The position numbers and the translations under genes are program-made. Shown piece after piece: positions 49,708-58,002 of a stretch of DNA of 64,000 nt (position 1 is its first letter; each line of letters starts with the position of its first letter). The stretch is from Variovorax paradoxus (lineage in GTDB: Bacteria > Pseudomonadota > Gammaproteobacteria > Burkholderiales > Burkholderiaceae_C): NCBI RefSeq assembly GCF_030811855.1, contig NZ_JAUSRN010000021.1, forward strand, positions 36,764-100,763, in the 5' to 3' direction. Under the pieces are notes generated by a model. It saw only the letters and a list, made by a program, of their open reading frames with translations. It searched no databases and was not told the origin of the DNA.

Positions 49708-50790
49708 ATGCTCGTCACCCAACAACCCGTCTTCCGCAAGTTCTGGCATGCCGTCATGCCGCTCACCGACCTGGCCAAGGGCCCGAAGCCTTTCAGGCTG
49801 CTGGGCGAAGACATCGTTCTCTTCATCGACGCCGACGGCCAGCCGGCCGCATTGCGCGACCGCTGCTGCCATCGCACCGCCAAGCTGTCGAAAGGCTGGT
49901 GCGTCGATGCCGAAGGCCAGGCCTGCGGGCAGGGCGCCATTCAGTGCGGCTACCACGGCTGGACCTACGATCGCAGCGGGCAGGTGATCCGCATCCCGCA
50001 GTACGAGGCTGACCGCAAGATTTCGCCGGAGTACAAGACGACGGCCTATCGCTGCACCGCGCGCTACGGCTACGCATGGGTGGCGCTCGAAGAACCGATT
50101 GCCGACATTCCCGCCATTCCGGAGTTCGACGATGCGGGCTACCGCACCATCTTCCAGTTTTATGAAGAGTGGCAGACCAGCCCGATGCGTGCGCTCGAAA
50201 ATTCTTTCGACAACTCGCACTTCAGCTTTGTGCACCGCGCCACCTTCGGCGTGGCCGCGAGCCCGAAGCCGAGCAAGTACGAGCTGGTGGAAAACGAAGG
50301 CGGCTTCTACGCTGAGACGGTGATCGAGGCGGTCAACCCCGTCAAGTTTCACGCCATCAGCGGCGTGACCGATCCAATCACCACGCGCCACATGCGCAAC
50401 GCCTACTTCCTGCCGTTCTCGCGCCGGCTCGACATCGAGTATCCGAGCGGCGTGCGCCACATCATCATCAACTGCTTCACGCCCATCGACGACGGCCGCA
50501 TGCAGCTGTGCCAATGGCTGTTCCGCAACGACACCGAGGCGGATTGCACCGCGCAGATGCTGATCGACTTCGACGAGGCGGTGACGCGCGAGGACAAGGA
50601 CATCCTCGAATCGACCGACCCTGATGCATTGGTCGACACGCGCAGGCGGGGTGTCGAGTATTCGATGGAATCGGACCGGCCCGGCATGCTGATCCGCAAG
50701 CACCTGATGCAGCTGCTGGCGAAGCACGGCGAGGCGGAGATCTACCGCGGCATGACGAGCGCGACCATTCCGATTGCAAAAGCCGCTTGA
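49708..50790 (+). CDS. Rieske non-heme iron oxygenase, oxygenase subunit
   Basis: A 360-residue oxygenase. The Rieske [2Fe-2S] cluster ligands are the Cys-x-His of RCCHRTAKLSKGW and the Cys-x-x-His of QCGYHGWTYDRSG. The mononuclear iron site is in ENSFDNSHFSFVHRATFG (Asp-x-x-His-x4-His). The size and pattern fit single-component-oxygenase relatives such as vanillate demethylase and methylxanthine N-demethylases. The partner reductase is not adjacent, so electrons must come from elsewhere. AAGGAG stands before the ATG. It diverges from the receptor-deaminase-ureD unit, so a nitrogen-heterocycle substrate is possible, which is inference. Confidence 0.87.
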   Translation: MLVTQQPVFRKFWHAVMPLTDLAKGPKPFRLLGEDIVLFIDADGQPAALRDRCCHRTAKLSKGWCVDAEGQACGQGAIQCGYHGWTYDRSGQVIRIPQYEADRKISPEYKTTAYRCTARYGYAWVALEEPIADIPAIPEFDDAGYRTIFQFYEEWQTSPMRALENSFDNSHFSFVHRATFGVAASPKPSKYELVENEGGFYAETVIEAVNPVKFHAISGVTDPITTRHMRNAYFLPFSRRLDIEYPSGVRHIIINCFTPIDDGRMQLCQWLFRNDTEADCTAQMLIDFDEAVTREDKDILESTDPDALVDTRRRGVEYSMESDRPGMLIRKHLMQLLAKHGEAEIYRGMTSATIPIAKAA

Positions 50791-50802
50791 GCGGCCGCTG
50801 CA

Positions 50803-52104
50803 TCAAGCGTGTGCCGTTGCCGGGTTCGGGCGTGTTGCGCGCGGCGAGCCCTGCGCGTAGCGGTCCATCGCCAATCCGTCGGTGCGGATTTCCGGGCGCT
50901 GGCCTGTCACGAGGTCGGAGATGAGCTTGCCCGAGCCGCAAGCCATGGTCCAGCCCAGCGTGCCGTGGCCGGTATTCAGGAACAGGTTCGCATAGCGCGT
51001 GGCGCCGACGATCGGCGTGCTGTCGGGTGTCATCGGCCGCAGGCCGGTCCAGAAGGTGGCGCGCGGGAGGTCGCCGCCTGGGAACAGATCGCTCACCACT
51101 TTTTCGAGCGTGGCTCGGCGGTGCGGGTTCAGCCGCAGATCGAAGCCGCCAAGCTCGGCCATGCCGCCCACGCGGATGCGGTTGTCGAAGCGTGTCACGG
51201 CCACCTTGTAGGTCTCGTCGAGCACGGTCGATTGCGGCGCCAGCGATTCGTCGAGCAGGGGCACGGTGAGCGAGTAGCCCTTGACGGGGTAGACCGGGAT
51301 GTCGAGGCCAAGCGATGTGATGGCGGCGCGCGAATAGCTGCCGAAGGCCATCACATAGCGGTCGGCCGTGAGGATCTTGCCGGCGCTGGTGCGCACGCCC
51401 GTGATGCGGTCGCCCGCCATCTCCAGGCCTTCGATCGCCTGGCCGAAGCGGAAGTCCACGCCCATGCCGCGTGCGATATCAGCCAGGCCGCGCGTGAACA
51501 GGTGGCAGTCGCCAGTCTCGTCGTTCGGCAGGCGCAGGCCGCCCGTGAGGCGATCACGTGCGCCGGCCAGCGCGGGTTCGACACGCGCCAGCGCATCGCG
51601 GTCGAGCAGCTCGTAGGGCACGCCGCATTCTTCGAGCACCGCAATGTCGCGTTGCACCGCGTCGAGCTGCGCCTGGGTGCGGAACAACTGCAGCGTGCCG
51701 CCGGTGCGGTGCTCGTAGTTGAGGCCGGTTTCCGCTCGCAGCTGCTGCAGGCAGCCGCGGCTGTATTCGGCCACGCGCATCATGCGTTCCTTGTTGACCG
51801 CGTAGCGCTCTGGCGAGCAGTTGCGCAGCATCGCCGCCATCCATCGCAGCTGGAACAGCGTGCCGTCAGGCCGGATCGACAGCGGCGCGTGCTTCTGGAA
51901 CATCCACTTGATGGCCTTGAGCGGAATGCCGGGCGCGGCCCATGGCGTCGAGTAGCCCGGCGACACCTGCCCGGCGTTGCCGAAGCTGGTTTCTTCCGCG
52001 GGGCCGGACTGCCGGTCGAGCAGCGTCACGTCGGCGCCGGAGCGCGCAAGGTAGTAGGCCGTCGTGGTGCCGATCACGCCGCCGCCGAGAACGATGACTT
52101 TCAT
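50803..52104 (-). CDS. dadA: D-amino acid dehydrogenase small subunit
   Basis: FAD enzyme of 433 residues that oxidises D-amino acids to keto acids and ammonia at the inner membrane. The FAD-binding motif is at the very start (VIVLGGGVIGTTTAYYLARS) and DRQSGPAEETSFGNAGQVSP is the DadA hallmark, followed by GYSTPWAAPGIPLKAIKWMF. The C-terminus has RPMTPDSTPIVGATRYANLF and LGWTMACGSGKLISDL. The start ATG was set where the FAD motif begins; longer readings cross the promoter. It diverges from an Lrp-type regulator, across an inverted repeat, the usual DadA-Lrp arrangement in proteobacteria. Confidence 0.95.
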   Translation of the reverse strand: MKVIVLGGGVIGTTTAYYLARSGADVTLLDRQSGPAEETSFGNAGQVSPGYSTPWAAPGIPLKAIKWMFQKHAPLSIRPDGTLFQLRWMAAMLRNCSPERYAVNKERMMRVAEYSRGCLQQLRAETGLNYEHRTGGTLQLFRTQAQLDAVQRDIAVLEECGVPYELLDRDALARVEPALAGARDRLTGGLRLPNDETGDCHLFTRGLADIARGMGVDFRFGQAIEGLEMAGDRITGVRTSAGKILTADRYVMAFGSYSRAAITSLGLDIPVYPVKGYSLTVPLLDESLAPQSTVLDETYKVAVTRFDNRIRVGGMAELGGFDLRLNPHRRATLEKVVSDLFPGGDLPRATFWTGLRPMTPDSTPIVGATRYANLFLNTGHGTLGWTMACGSGKLISDLVTGQRPEIRTDGLAMDRYAQGSPRATRPNPATAHA

Positions 52105-52153
52105 GGGTATTTCCGCGAATGAAGGTGAATAGATGGACTCTAAAGTGCACAAT

Positions 52154-52200
52154 GCAGTGGATTTCATTGTTCTTATTGGTTTTGCAGTGAAATCCGCTGC
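52154..52200. promoter_or_regulatory. Inverted repeat in the dadA-Lrp promoter
   Basis: GCAGTGGATTTCA (52154-52166) and TGAAATCCGCTGC (52188-52200) match as reverse complements at twelve of thirteen positions, with a 21-base A/T-rich spacer. The distance between arm centres (34 bases) suits two contacts by an Lrp octamer. It lies between the divergent dadA and Lrp starts and is the likely site where the Lrp protein controls both. Confidence 0.6.
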
Positions 52201-52233
52201 GAGAAATCGCATTCATGCCACCTCCGAAGTGAA

Positions 52234-52701
52234 ATGCCCGAACTCGACCGCATCGACCGCAAAATCCTCGACCTGCTGCAGCGCCAGGGCCGCATTTCCA
52301 TGACCGAATTGGCCGAGCGCATCGGCCTCTCAGCATCGCCTTGCGCCGAGCGCGTGAAGCGCATGGAGCGCGAAGGCGTCATCAGCGGCTACCACGCACA
52401 TGTGTCGCCCGAGGCGCTGGGCAAGACGCTGCTGGTGTTCGTCGAGATCAAGCTGTCGGCCAAGTCCGGCGACGTGTTCGACAAGGTGCGCAAGGAGTTG
52501 CTGCACATGCCCGAGGTGCTCGAGTGCCACCTGGTGTCGGGCAGCTTCGACTATCTGGTGAAAGCGCGCCTCAGCGGCATGAGCGAGTACCGACACCTCT
52601 TGGGCGACATCCTCAAGAAACTGCCCGTGGCGGCGGAATCGCACAGCTACGTGGTGATGGAGGAGATCAAGGAAACGCTGATGCTCGCGGTGGACCGCTG
52701 A
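52234..52701 (+). CDS. Lrp/AsnC family regulator
   Basis: A 155-residue leucine-responsive-type regulator. The helix-turn-helix is RIDRKILDLLQRQGRISMTE, then LAERIGLSASPCAERVKRME; the effector (RAM) domain has LVFVEIKLSAKSGDVFDKVR and VLECHLVSGSFDYLVKARL. It is divergent from dadA and probably activates it in response to D- or L-amino acids such as alanine, as in other proteobacteria. The ligand is not determined by sequence. Confidence 0.94.
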   Translation: MPELDRIDRKILDLLQRQGRISMTELAERIGLSASPCAERVKRMEREGVISGYHAHVSPEALGKTLLVFVEIKLSAKSGDVFDKVRKELLHMPEVLECHLVSGSFDYLVKARLSGMSEYRHLLGDILKKLPVAAESHSYVVMEEIKETLMLAVDR

Positions 52702-52770
52702 CAGGCCGCTCACAAGCAGCTGCTGCGGGCTACGATGGCGCCGCATTCACACCTCCACAAGGACATCGGC

Positions 52771-53169
52771 ATGAGCATCACGGTCCGGCGCGACGGCACC
52801 ACGGGTACGCGTCACATCCTCAAGATCCGCAACCATGAAATCGCCATCGACGCCTCCCCGGCCGGCGGCGGCAGCGACGCTGGCCCGGAGCCCCATGACC
52901 TTTACGACGCCTCGCTGGCTGCCTGCAAAGCGCTCACCGTGCTCATCTACGCGCGCCGAAAGGGCATGCCGGTCGAAGACATCGAGGTGATCGTCGACCG
53001 CGACGACAGCGAGGAGCGTAAGGGCGTCTACCGCCTGAAGTCGAGCCTGCGCCTGACCGGCGAATTGACCGAGGCGCAGCGCGACGAGCTGCTGCGCGTG
53101 GCGGGCAAGTGCCCGGTGCACCGGCTCATGACCGAGGTGAAGACCGAGATCGAGACCGGTTGGGCCTGA
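52771..53169 (+). CDS. OsmC/Ohr family protein
   Basis: A 132-residue OsmC-type peroxidase-like protein that may reduce organic hydroperoxides. The two redox Cys are in DASLAACKALTV and AGKCPVHRLM, matching the family's Cys pair, and EPHDLYDASLA is the conserved lead-in. RKSLR-type basic residues are present but no partner is adjacent. The ATG was chosen because it follows ACAAGGACATC and matches the family start; earlier codons are extra. It stands alone, downstream of the Lrp gene. Confidence 0.87.
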   Translation: MSITVRRDGTTGTRHILKIRNHEIAIDASPAGGGSDAGPEPHDLYDASLAACKALTVLIYARRKGMPVEDIEVIVDRDDSEERKGVYRLKSSLRLTGELTEAQRDELLRVAGKCPVHRLMTEVKTEIETGWA

Positions 53170-53250
53170 AACCCGTGGTCAGGTCCGATTTGGGGGGACG
53201 ATTTACACTACCCGGTTCCCCCCGGCGCCGTCCACAGGACACTTTCAACA

Positions 53251-54147
53251 ATGAAGTGGGTCATTCTTGCGATCTTCGCGCTCAGCGCGCTTTACGTTCA
53301 TTTCCGCGGCCAGGTGCGGCATCGCTTCTTCAGGCAGCTGTCTGATCACTCGACCTTCCTGGCGCCGCTGAACGCCTTCATGTACATCTTCTCGAAGGTG
53401 CCGAGCACGCCGTACCTGTCGCCCGCGCAGTTTCCCGAAATGCGCGTGCTCGAGGACAACTGGCAGGTCATCCGCGAAGAGGCGCTTGCCATGCGCAACG
53501 GCGGCAGCATCAAGGCTTCGAGCCAGTTCAACGACGTGGGCTTCAACTCCTTTTTCAAGAGCGGCTGGAAGCGGTTCTACCTCAAGTGGTACGACGAGGC
53601 GCATCCCTCGGCGGCCGTGCTTTGCCCGCGCACCACAGAGCTGCTCAAGGGCATCGGAACCATCAAGGCGGCCATGTTCGCCGAGTTGCCGCCGGGTAGC
53701 CGCCTCGTGCGCCACCGCGATCCCTTCGCCGGTTCGCTGCGCTACCACCTGGGCCTGTGGACGCCGGGCGTCGAGGGCTGCTACATCGACGTGGACGGCC
53801 AGCGCTATCACTGGCGCGACGGCGAGGCCGTGGTGTTCGACGAGACTTACATCCACTATGCCGAGAACACGACCGAACACGACCGCGTGATCTTGTTCTG
53901 CGACATCGAGCGGCCACTGAAGTACCGCTGGGCCAGCGCCGTGAACCGCTGGTTCGCCAAGAACCTGCTCGCCGCCGCCAGTTCGCCCAACGAGGCCGGC
54001 GACAAGACGGGCGGCATCAACCGCGCGTTCAAGTACATCTACCAGATCCGCGTCATCGGCAAGCGCCTCAAGGCCTGGGACAAGCGGGCCTACTACCTCG
54101 TGAAGTGGTCGATCTTCGGCGGCCTTGCGCTCTGGATCTTCTGGTAG
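53251..54147 (+). CDS. lpxO: Lipid A hydroxylase LpxO
   Basis: A 298-residue Fe(II)/2-oxoglutarate dioxygenase of the aspartyl/asparaginyl beta-hydroxylase family. It has an N-terminal membrane helix (VILAIFALSALYVHFRG) and a C-terminal one (VKWSIFGGLALWIF). The catalytic iron motif is HRDPF in RLVRHRDPFAGSLRYHLG with the distal His in DETYIHYAENTTEHDR and Arg in IERPLKYRW. LpxO adds a 2-hydroxyl group to the secondary acyl chain of lipid A, changing outer-membrane properties. Length and membrane topology fit LpxO better than the soluble hydroxylases. Confidence 0.9.
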   Translation: MKWVILAIFALSALYVHFRGQVRHRFFRQLSDHSTFLAPLNAFMYIFSKVPSTPYLSPAQFPEMRVLEDNWQVIREEALAMRNGGSIKASSQFNDVGFNSFFKSGWKRFYLKWYDEAHPSAAVLCPRTTELLKGIGTIKAAMFAELPPGSRLVRHRDPFAGSLRYHLGLWTPGVEGCYIDVDGQRYHWRDGEAVVFDETYIHYAENTTEHDRVILFCDIERPLKYRWASAVNRWFAKNLLAAASSPNEAGDKTGGINRAFKYIYQIRVIGKRLKAWDKRAYYLVKWSIFGGLALWIFW

Positions 54148-54174
54148 AGCGCAAGCCTTCCGCGCGAACGCGCC

Positions 54175-55059
54175 TCACCGATGCGGCCGCATGCCGAAGG
54201 CCGCGGCAAAAGCTTCAGCTACGGCTTCGACATTGCGATTGCCAGCGTCCGAGCTGCGCCAGACCAAGGAGAGCTTGCGGAACGGGGCACGGCTTCCGAG
54301 GCTCACTTCTCGCACCGCATAGGCCTCGACCAGCGGCCGCCTGGGTTGGGGAACGACGGAAACCCCCAGGCCCTGGGCGACCATCGCCACGATCGCGTCC
54401 ATCGAGCGCAGTTCCATGGCGCAGCGTGCATTCGGAATCTGGCTGCGCACGTAGCGCGCGGCCACGCGTCCTCCCGCAAGAGACAGGTCGTAGCCGATCC
54501 AGTCATGGGCCTCCAGCAATTGCCTGGCCGTTTTGCCGGAGGCATTCGGCGGCGCCAGCAGCACATAGGGCTGGCGGTGCAACTCCCGCCAGACGAGCCG
54601 GCGCGAACCGCCGGATTCCGGCCTGACAAGCAATGCAAGGTCGAGCCGCGCCGCCTTCAGTTCTGAAATCAGCTCGCCGCTGTCATTCAGCGGCGGCACC
54701 ACGATCTCCAGCGATGGATGCCGCTGGCGAAGCGCATGGAGCGCCTGCGGCAGCACGTCGCTCTGCATGCTGGTGATCACGCCCACCTTGACGCGGCCCG
54801 CCACTTCCACGACCGGGCGGAAGCGCAGCATCTGGAGCCTGTGGGAAAAATCGCCCACGGCGTCCACCACCTCGCGGGCAAAGGCCGTGGGCATCACCAC
54901 GCGGGTCGAGCGATCGAACAACGGTTTGCCGAAATACTGCTCCAGTTGCTTGACCTGCAGGCTCACCGCGCTCGGACTGCAGCCCACCACGCCGGCCGCC
55001 GCGGTGAAGCTGCCCTGTTCGAGGATGGTTCTCAACGTGACGAGCATCGCGAGATTCAT
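54175..55059 (-). CDS. LysR-family regulator
   Basis: A 294-residue LysR protein. Its N-terminal domain reads LRTILEQGSFTAAAGVVGCS followed by PSAVSLQVKQLEQYFGKPLF, and the effector domain has VKVGVITSMQSDVLPQALHA. It is divergent from the TctC-threonine aldolase operon, which it probably regulates. A short palindrome in the gap is a possible site. Confidence 0.91.
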   Translation of the reverse strand: MNLAMLVTLRTILEQGSFTAAAGVVGCSPSAVSLQVKQLEQYFGKPLFDRSTRVVMPTAFAREVVDAVGDFSHRLQMLRFRPVVEVAGRVKVGVITSMQSDVLPQALHALRQRHPSLEIVVPPLNDSGELISELKAARLDLALLVRPESGGSRRLVWRELHRQPYVLLAPPNASGKTARQLLEAHDWIGYDLSLAGGRVAARYVRSQIPNARCAMELRSMDAIVAMVAQGLGVSVVPQPRRPLVEAYAVREVSLGSRAPFRKLSLVWRSSDAGNRNVEAVAEAFAAAFGMRPHR

Positions 55060-55076
55060 GAAAAAACCTCACAGTT

Positions 55077-55092
55077 GATATTTGGACATATC
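55077..55092. promoter_or_regulatory. Palindrome GATAT-N6-ATATC in the LysR-TctC gap
   Basis: GATAT and ATATC flank the six bases TTGGAC, about 90 bp before the TctC start and just 18 bp before the LysR start. The A/T-rich symmetry in an otherwise GC-rich region suits an operator for the divergent LysR protein, although the spacing is shorter than the classic T-N11-A box. Confidence 0.4.
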
Positions 55093-55183
55093 GCTTTACT
55101 CATTGTAGGGAGTGCTTAGGATCGAACGGCGTTTGCTCCAGCTCTGTCCCGATCCCTCAACCTGCACGACCGACACCTTCACC

Positions 55184-56176
55184 ATGAACGACACCCGACA
55201 CCACTCTTTCGCGCGCGCCAAGCGGCTGGCATGCATGCTGGGGCTCGCACTCGCCGCGTGGCAGGCGCACGCGGCCGATGCGTGGGTACCCGAGCGCGCC
55301 ATCCACCTGGTCTCGCCGAGTCCGCCGGGCGGCGGCACCGACGCCGTCTGCCGCCTGCTTGCGGCCAAGCTCGGCGAGCAGGCCGGATGGCAGGTCGTCG
55401 TCGATACGAAGCCAGGCGCGGGCAACAACATCGGCCTGGATTTCGGCGCGAAAGCGCCGCCCGACGGCTACACCGCCGTACTGGGAGAAACCAGCAACCT
55501 CGCGGTCAACCAGTTTCTCTACAAGAAGCTCAGCTTCGATCCGGTCAAGGATCTCGCGCCGGTGGCGCTGGTGGGCACCGGCGTTTCGGTGCTGGTCGTG
55601 CGGGCCGACAGCTCGTTCGACAACCTGGCCTCGTTGCTGGCGGGCTCGAAGAAGAAGCCGCTCGCCTATGCCTCGTCCGGCAACGGAACTGTCGGGCACC
55701 TGGTGTCCGAGAACCTGCGCGTTACCGTGGGCGCAGATCTTTTGCACGTGCCCTACAAGGGCGGCGGCCCCGCCATGGCGGACATGCTGGGAGGACAGGT
55801 CGACTTCTACGTCTCGTCGCTGGTTTCGGCACTGCCGCTGATCAAGAGCGGCAAGCTGCGGGCGCTCGCGGTGACCTCGGGCACCCGGGACGTGTCGCTG
55901 CCCGATGTTCCCACCTTCGTCGAGAGCGGCTTCAAGGGATTCGAGTACTACACCCTCTATGGCGTCGTGGTGCCTGCGAAGACGCCGGAGCACATCGTGC
56001 GGACCATGAACAAGGAAATCAATCGCGTGCTCGACACGGCGGAGGTCCGGGCCAATCTGGCGGCGCGCGGCATCTATGTGCGTACCGGCACGCCCGAAAG
56101 TTTCGATGCGTTCCTGAAGAGCGAAAGAAAAAAGTGGGCAGCGCTCGTGAAGGCCACCGGAGCGACCGCCGAATGA
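55184..56176 (+). CDS. TctC/Bug-family solute receptor (second)
   Basis: Periplasmic receptor of 330 residues in the same Bug family as the one in the sulfur module. Its signal peptide ends near WQAHAADAW. VHLVSPSPPGGG-like features appear as IHLVSPSPPGGGTDAVCRLL, followed by VVDTKPGAGNNIGLDFGAKA and LHVPYKGGGPAMADMLGGQV. No TctAB membrane genes are adjacent. Its stop overlaps the threonine aldolase start as ATGA, which links it to amino acid uptake or cleavage; the ligand itself is unknown. The start was placed at the ATG before the signal peptide. Confidence 0.9.
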   Translation: MNDTRHHSFARAKRLACMLGLALAAWQAHAADAWVPERAIHLVSPSPPGGGTDAVCRLLAAKLGEQAGWQVVVDTKPGAGNNIGLDFGAKAPPDGYTAVLGETSNLAVNQFLYKKLSFDPVKDLAPVALVGTGVSVLVVRADSSFDNLASLLAGSKKKPLAYASSGNGTVGHLVSENLRVTVGADLLHVPYKGGGPAMADMLGGQVDFYVSSLVSALPLIKSGKLRALAVTSGTRDVSLPDVPTFVESGFKGFEYYTLYGVVVPAKTPEHIVRTMNKEINRVLDTAEVRANLAARGIYVRTGTPESFDAFLKSERKKWAALVKATGATAE

Positions 56177-57249
56177 CGCAGGCCGCAACAACGATGGCGG
56201 ACGGGGCGGAACAACCGCCGGTGGACCTTCGCAGCGACACGGTGACGCGGCCCACGCCGCAGATGTACGAGCGCATGGCCTCGGCACCACTGGGCGACGA
56301 CGGGCTCGACGGCGACCCGACCGCGCAAGAGCTGGAGGCAACGGCCGCGGGTTTGCTCGGGAAAGAGGCCGCGCTGTATGCGCCGAGCGCCACGATGGCC
56401 AACCTCCTGGCCATCCTCGCGCAAGCCCAGCGCCAGGAACTCGTGCTTGCCGAAGCGGCATCGCACATCTACGTGGCCGAGCGGGGCGCCGCGGCGCTGA
56501 CCGGCGCGTTCTATCAGGGCATTGCGGGCGTCGATGGCGCCATGGACCTGGACCTGCTCCAGGAGGCCCTCGCGCCGGGCCGCAACAAGCTGCCAACCGG
56601 CGTCGTGTGCCTGGAAACTTCCCACAACAACGCCGGCGGGGCGGTGCTGCCGCTTGCGCACATGCAGGCCATGTTCGAGGCGTCCAGGCAAGCGGGAGCC
56701 GCCGTCCACCTCGACGGTGCGCGGCTGATGAATGCGGCCGTGGCCCTGGATGTGCCGGCGGCGCGTATTGCAGCTTTCGCCGACACAGTTTCGCTCTGCC
56801 TGTCCAAGGGCCTGAGTGCGCCCATGGGTGCCGTGCTCGCGGGGCCTGCCGCCACCATCGAACGTGCCCGCTGGCTCAGGAAATTGCTCGGGGGCGGCCA
56901 GCGTCAAGTGGGCATTGCCGCGGCCGCAGGGCTGGTGGCCGTTACCACCATGGTGGAACGGCTTGCACAGGACCACGCCAACGCGAGCCGGCTCGCCCGC
57001 GGAACAAGCCGGATTCCAGGCCTCACTGTCAATGCGCCCCAGACCAATATCGTGCAGGTCGACGTGAAGGCCACGGGGCTCGATGTCGTTCAATGGGAGG
57101 CCGCGCTCAAGAGGCTGGGCGTCTTGGTCCGTCCGTGGGGCAGGCATCGGCTGCGCTGCGTCACCCATCGCCACATCGGCGAGCATGAGGTCGACCTTGC
57201 CCTGGAGGCTTTCGCCGCGGTTGCCGCATCGGCACCGGCCGCGGCTTGA
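56173..57249 (+). CDS. ltaE: Threonine aldolase, low-specificity
   Basis: PLP enzyme of 358 residues that splits threonine or allo-threonine to glycine and acetaldehyde. Family landmarks are DLRSDTVTRPTPQMYERMAS, PLGDDGLDGDPTAQELEATA, SHIYVAERGAAA, HLDGARLMNAAVAL and the PLP Lys in LCLSKGLSAPMGAVLAG. The reading frame starts inside the TctC stop codon region (ATGA), so the two are translationally coupled. It also resembles aromatic beta-hydroxy-amino-acid aldolases, so the physiological substrate could be a beta-hydroxy amino acid other than threonine, possibly the ligand of the upstream receptor. Confidence 0.9.
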   Translation: MTQAATTMADGAEQPPVDLRSDTVTRPTPQMYERMASAPLGDDGLDGDPTAQELEATAAGLLGKEAALYAPSATMANLLAILAQAQRQELVLAEAASHIYVAERGAAALTGAFYQGIAGVDGAMDLDLLQEALAPGRNKLPTGVVCLETSHNNAGGAVLPLAHMQAMFEASRQAGAAVHLDGARLMNAAVALDVPAARIAAFADTVSLCLSKGLSAPMGAVLAGPAATIERARWLRKLLGGGQRQVGIAAAAGLVAVTTMVERLAQDHANASRLARGTSRIPGLTVNAPQTNIVQVDVKATGLDVVQWEAALKRLGVLVRPWGRHRLRCVTHRHIGEHEVDLALEAFAAVAASAPAAA

Positions 57250-57294
57250 TCCCGACAGGCCTGCCGAAGCGCCGACAATCGGTCGGTGCCTGCC

Positions 57295-57519
57295 ATGTTT
57301 CTTTCTGAACAAGACCTCGCTCCTCCGACCGATCTCGCCAGCGCCCAGGCGCTGATTGCGAGCGTCCAGTCGCTTCTCCGGGCTCGAGGCCTTGCCTTGC
57401 GCATGCCGCCACCGGAGCCCACCACCTGCTGCGGGCGCGGCTGCAATGGCTGCGTGTGGGAAGGCTGGCTCGCGGCCATCGCGTACTGGCGCGACGAGGC
57501 GTCGCTGCTGCTGGCCTAG
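57295..57519 (+). CDS. Oxidoreductase-like N-terminal domain protein
   Basis: A 74-residue protein matching the small family found at the N-terminus of some oxidoreductases (PF09791-type). It has the conserved PPPEPTTCCGRGCNGCVWEG motif with five Cys, which may bind a metal or cluster, and WLAAIAYWRDEA at the end. Proteins of this family are known mostly from genome comparison and have no firm function. The ATG is at 57295; an earlier in-frame start adds three residues. The stop overlaps the convergent second deaminase gene by four bases. Confidence 0.7.
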   Translation: MFLSEQDLAPPTDLASAQALIASVQSLLRARGLALRMPPPEPTTCCGRGCNGCVWEGWLAAIAYWRDEASLLLA

Positions 57520-57992
57520 CGGGATTCCCAGAAGCCGCGGTGCGTGGCGATCATTTCTTCCGCCACTTCGGGCACCGGGCCGATGACCTCGATCTTCTTC
57601 TGCCCGCGCGCGAATACTTCGCGGCAGGGCAGGCTCAGTGTGGGGTTCTCGGGGTGGTCGCCCGTGAGCGTGAGCAAGGCGCTTTCTTCTGCGCCGTAGA
57701 CGATGTGGCCGATGTGGGCCCAGTAGCTGGTTCCCGCGCACATCGCGCAAGGCTCGAAGGTCGTGACCAGCGTGCATTGCCACAAATAGTCCGGCGGCCA
57801 GTTCTGCGCGGCATGGCGCGCCAGCGTGGCTTCGGCGTGGTTCACCGTGTCGATGTTCCCTTGCTCGGCCAGGATGGTTTCGCCGTCGGGCGCGACGAGC
57901 ACGGCGCCGAAGGGGTGGCGGCCCATCGCCATGGCGCGGCGGGCCACTTCGTCGGCATGGCGCAGTGCTCGGATGATCTGGTCGCGTGTCAT
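57516..57992 (-). CDS. Nucleoside/cytidine-type zinc deaminase (second copy)
   Basis: A 158-residue deaminase of the same family as the first copy. Its zinc motifs are VNHAEATLAR (His-Ala-Glu) and EPCAMCAGTSYW (Pro-Cys-x-x-Cys), with RHPFGAVLVAPDGETI. It ends a unit with the complete NMT1-type transporter (SBP, ATPase, permease, deaminase on the minus strand), so it probably acts on the transported compound. The candidate substrates are the same as for the first copy. The start lies 10 bp downstream of the permease stop. Confidence 0.87.
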   Translation of the reverse strand: MTRDQIIRALRHADEVARRAMAMGRHPFGAVLVAPDGETILAEQGNIDTVNHAEATLARHAAQNWPPDYLWQCTLVTTFEPCAMCAGTSYWAHIGHIVYGAEESALLTLTGDHPENPTLSLPCREVFARGQKKIEVIGPVPEVAEEMIATHRGFWESR

Positions 57993-58002
57993 CCGCGGTG
58001 CC

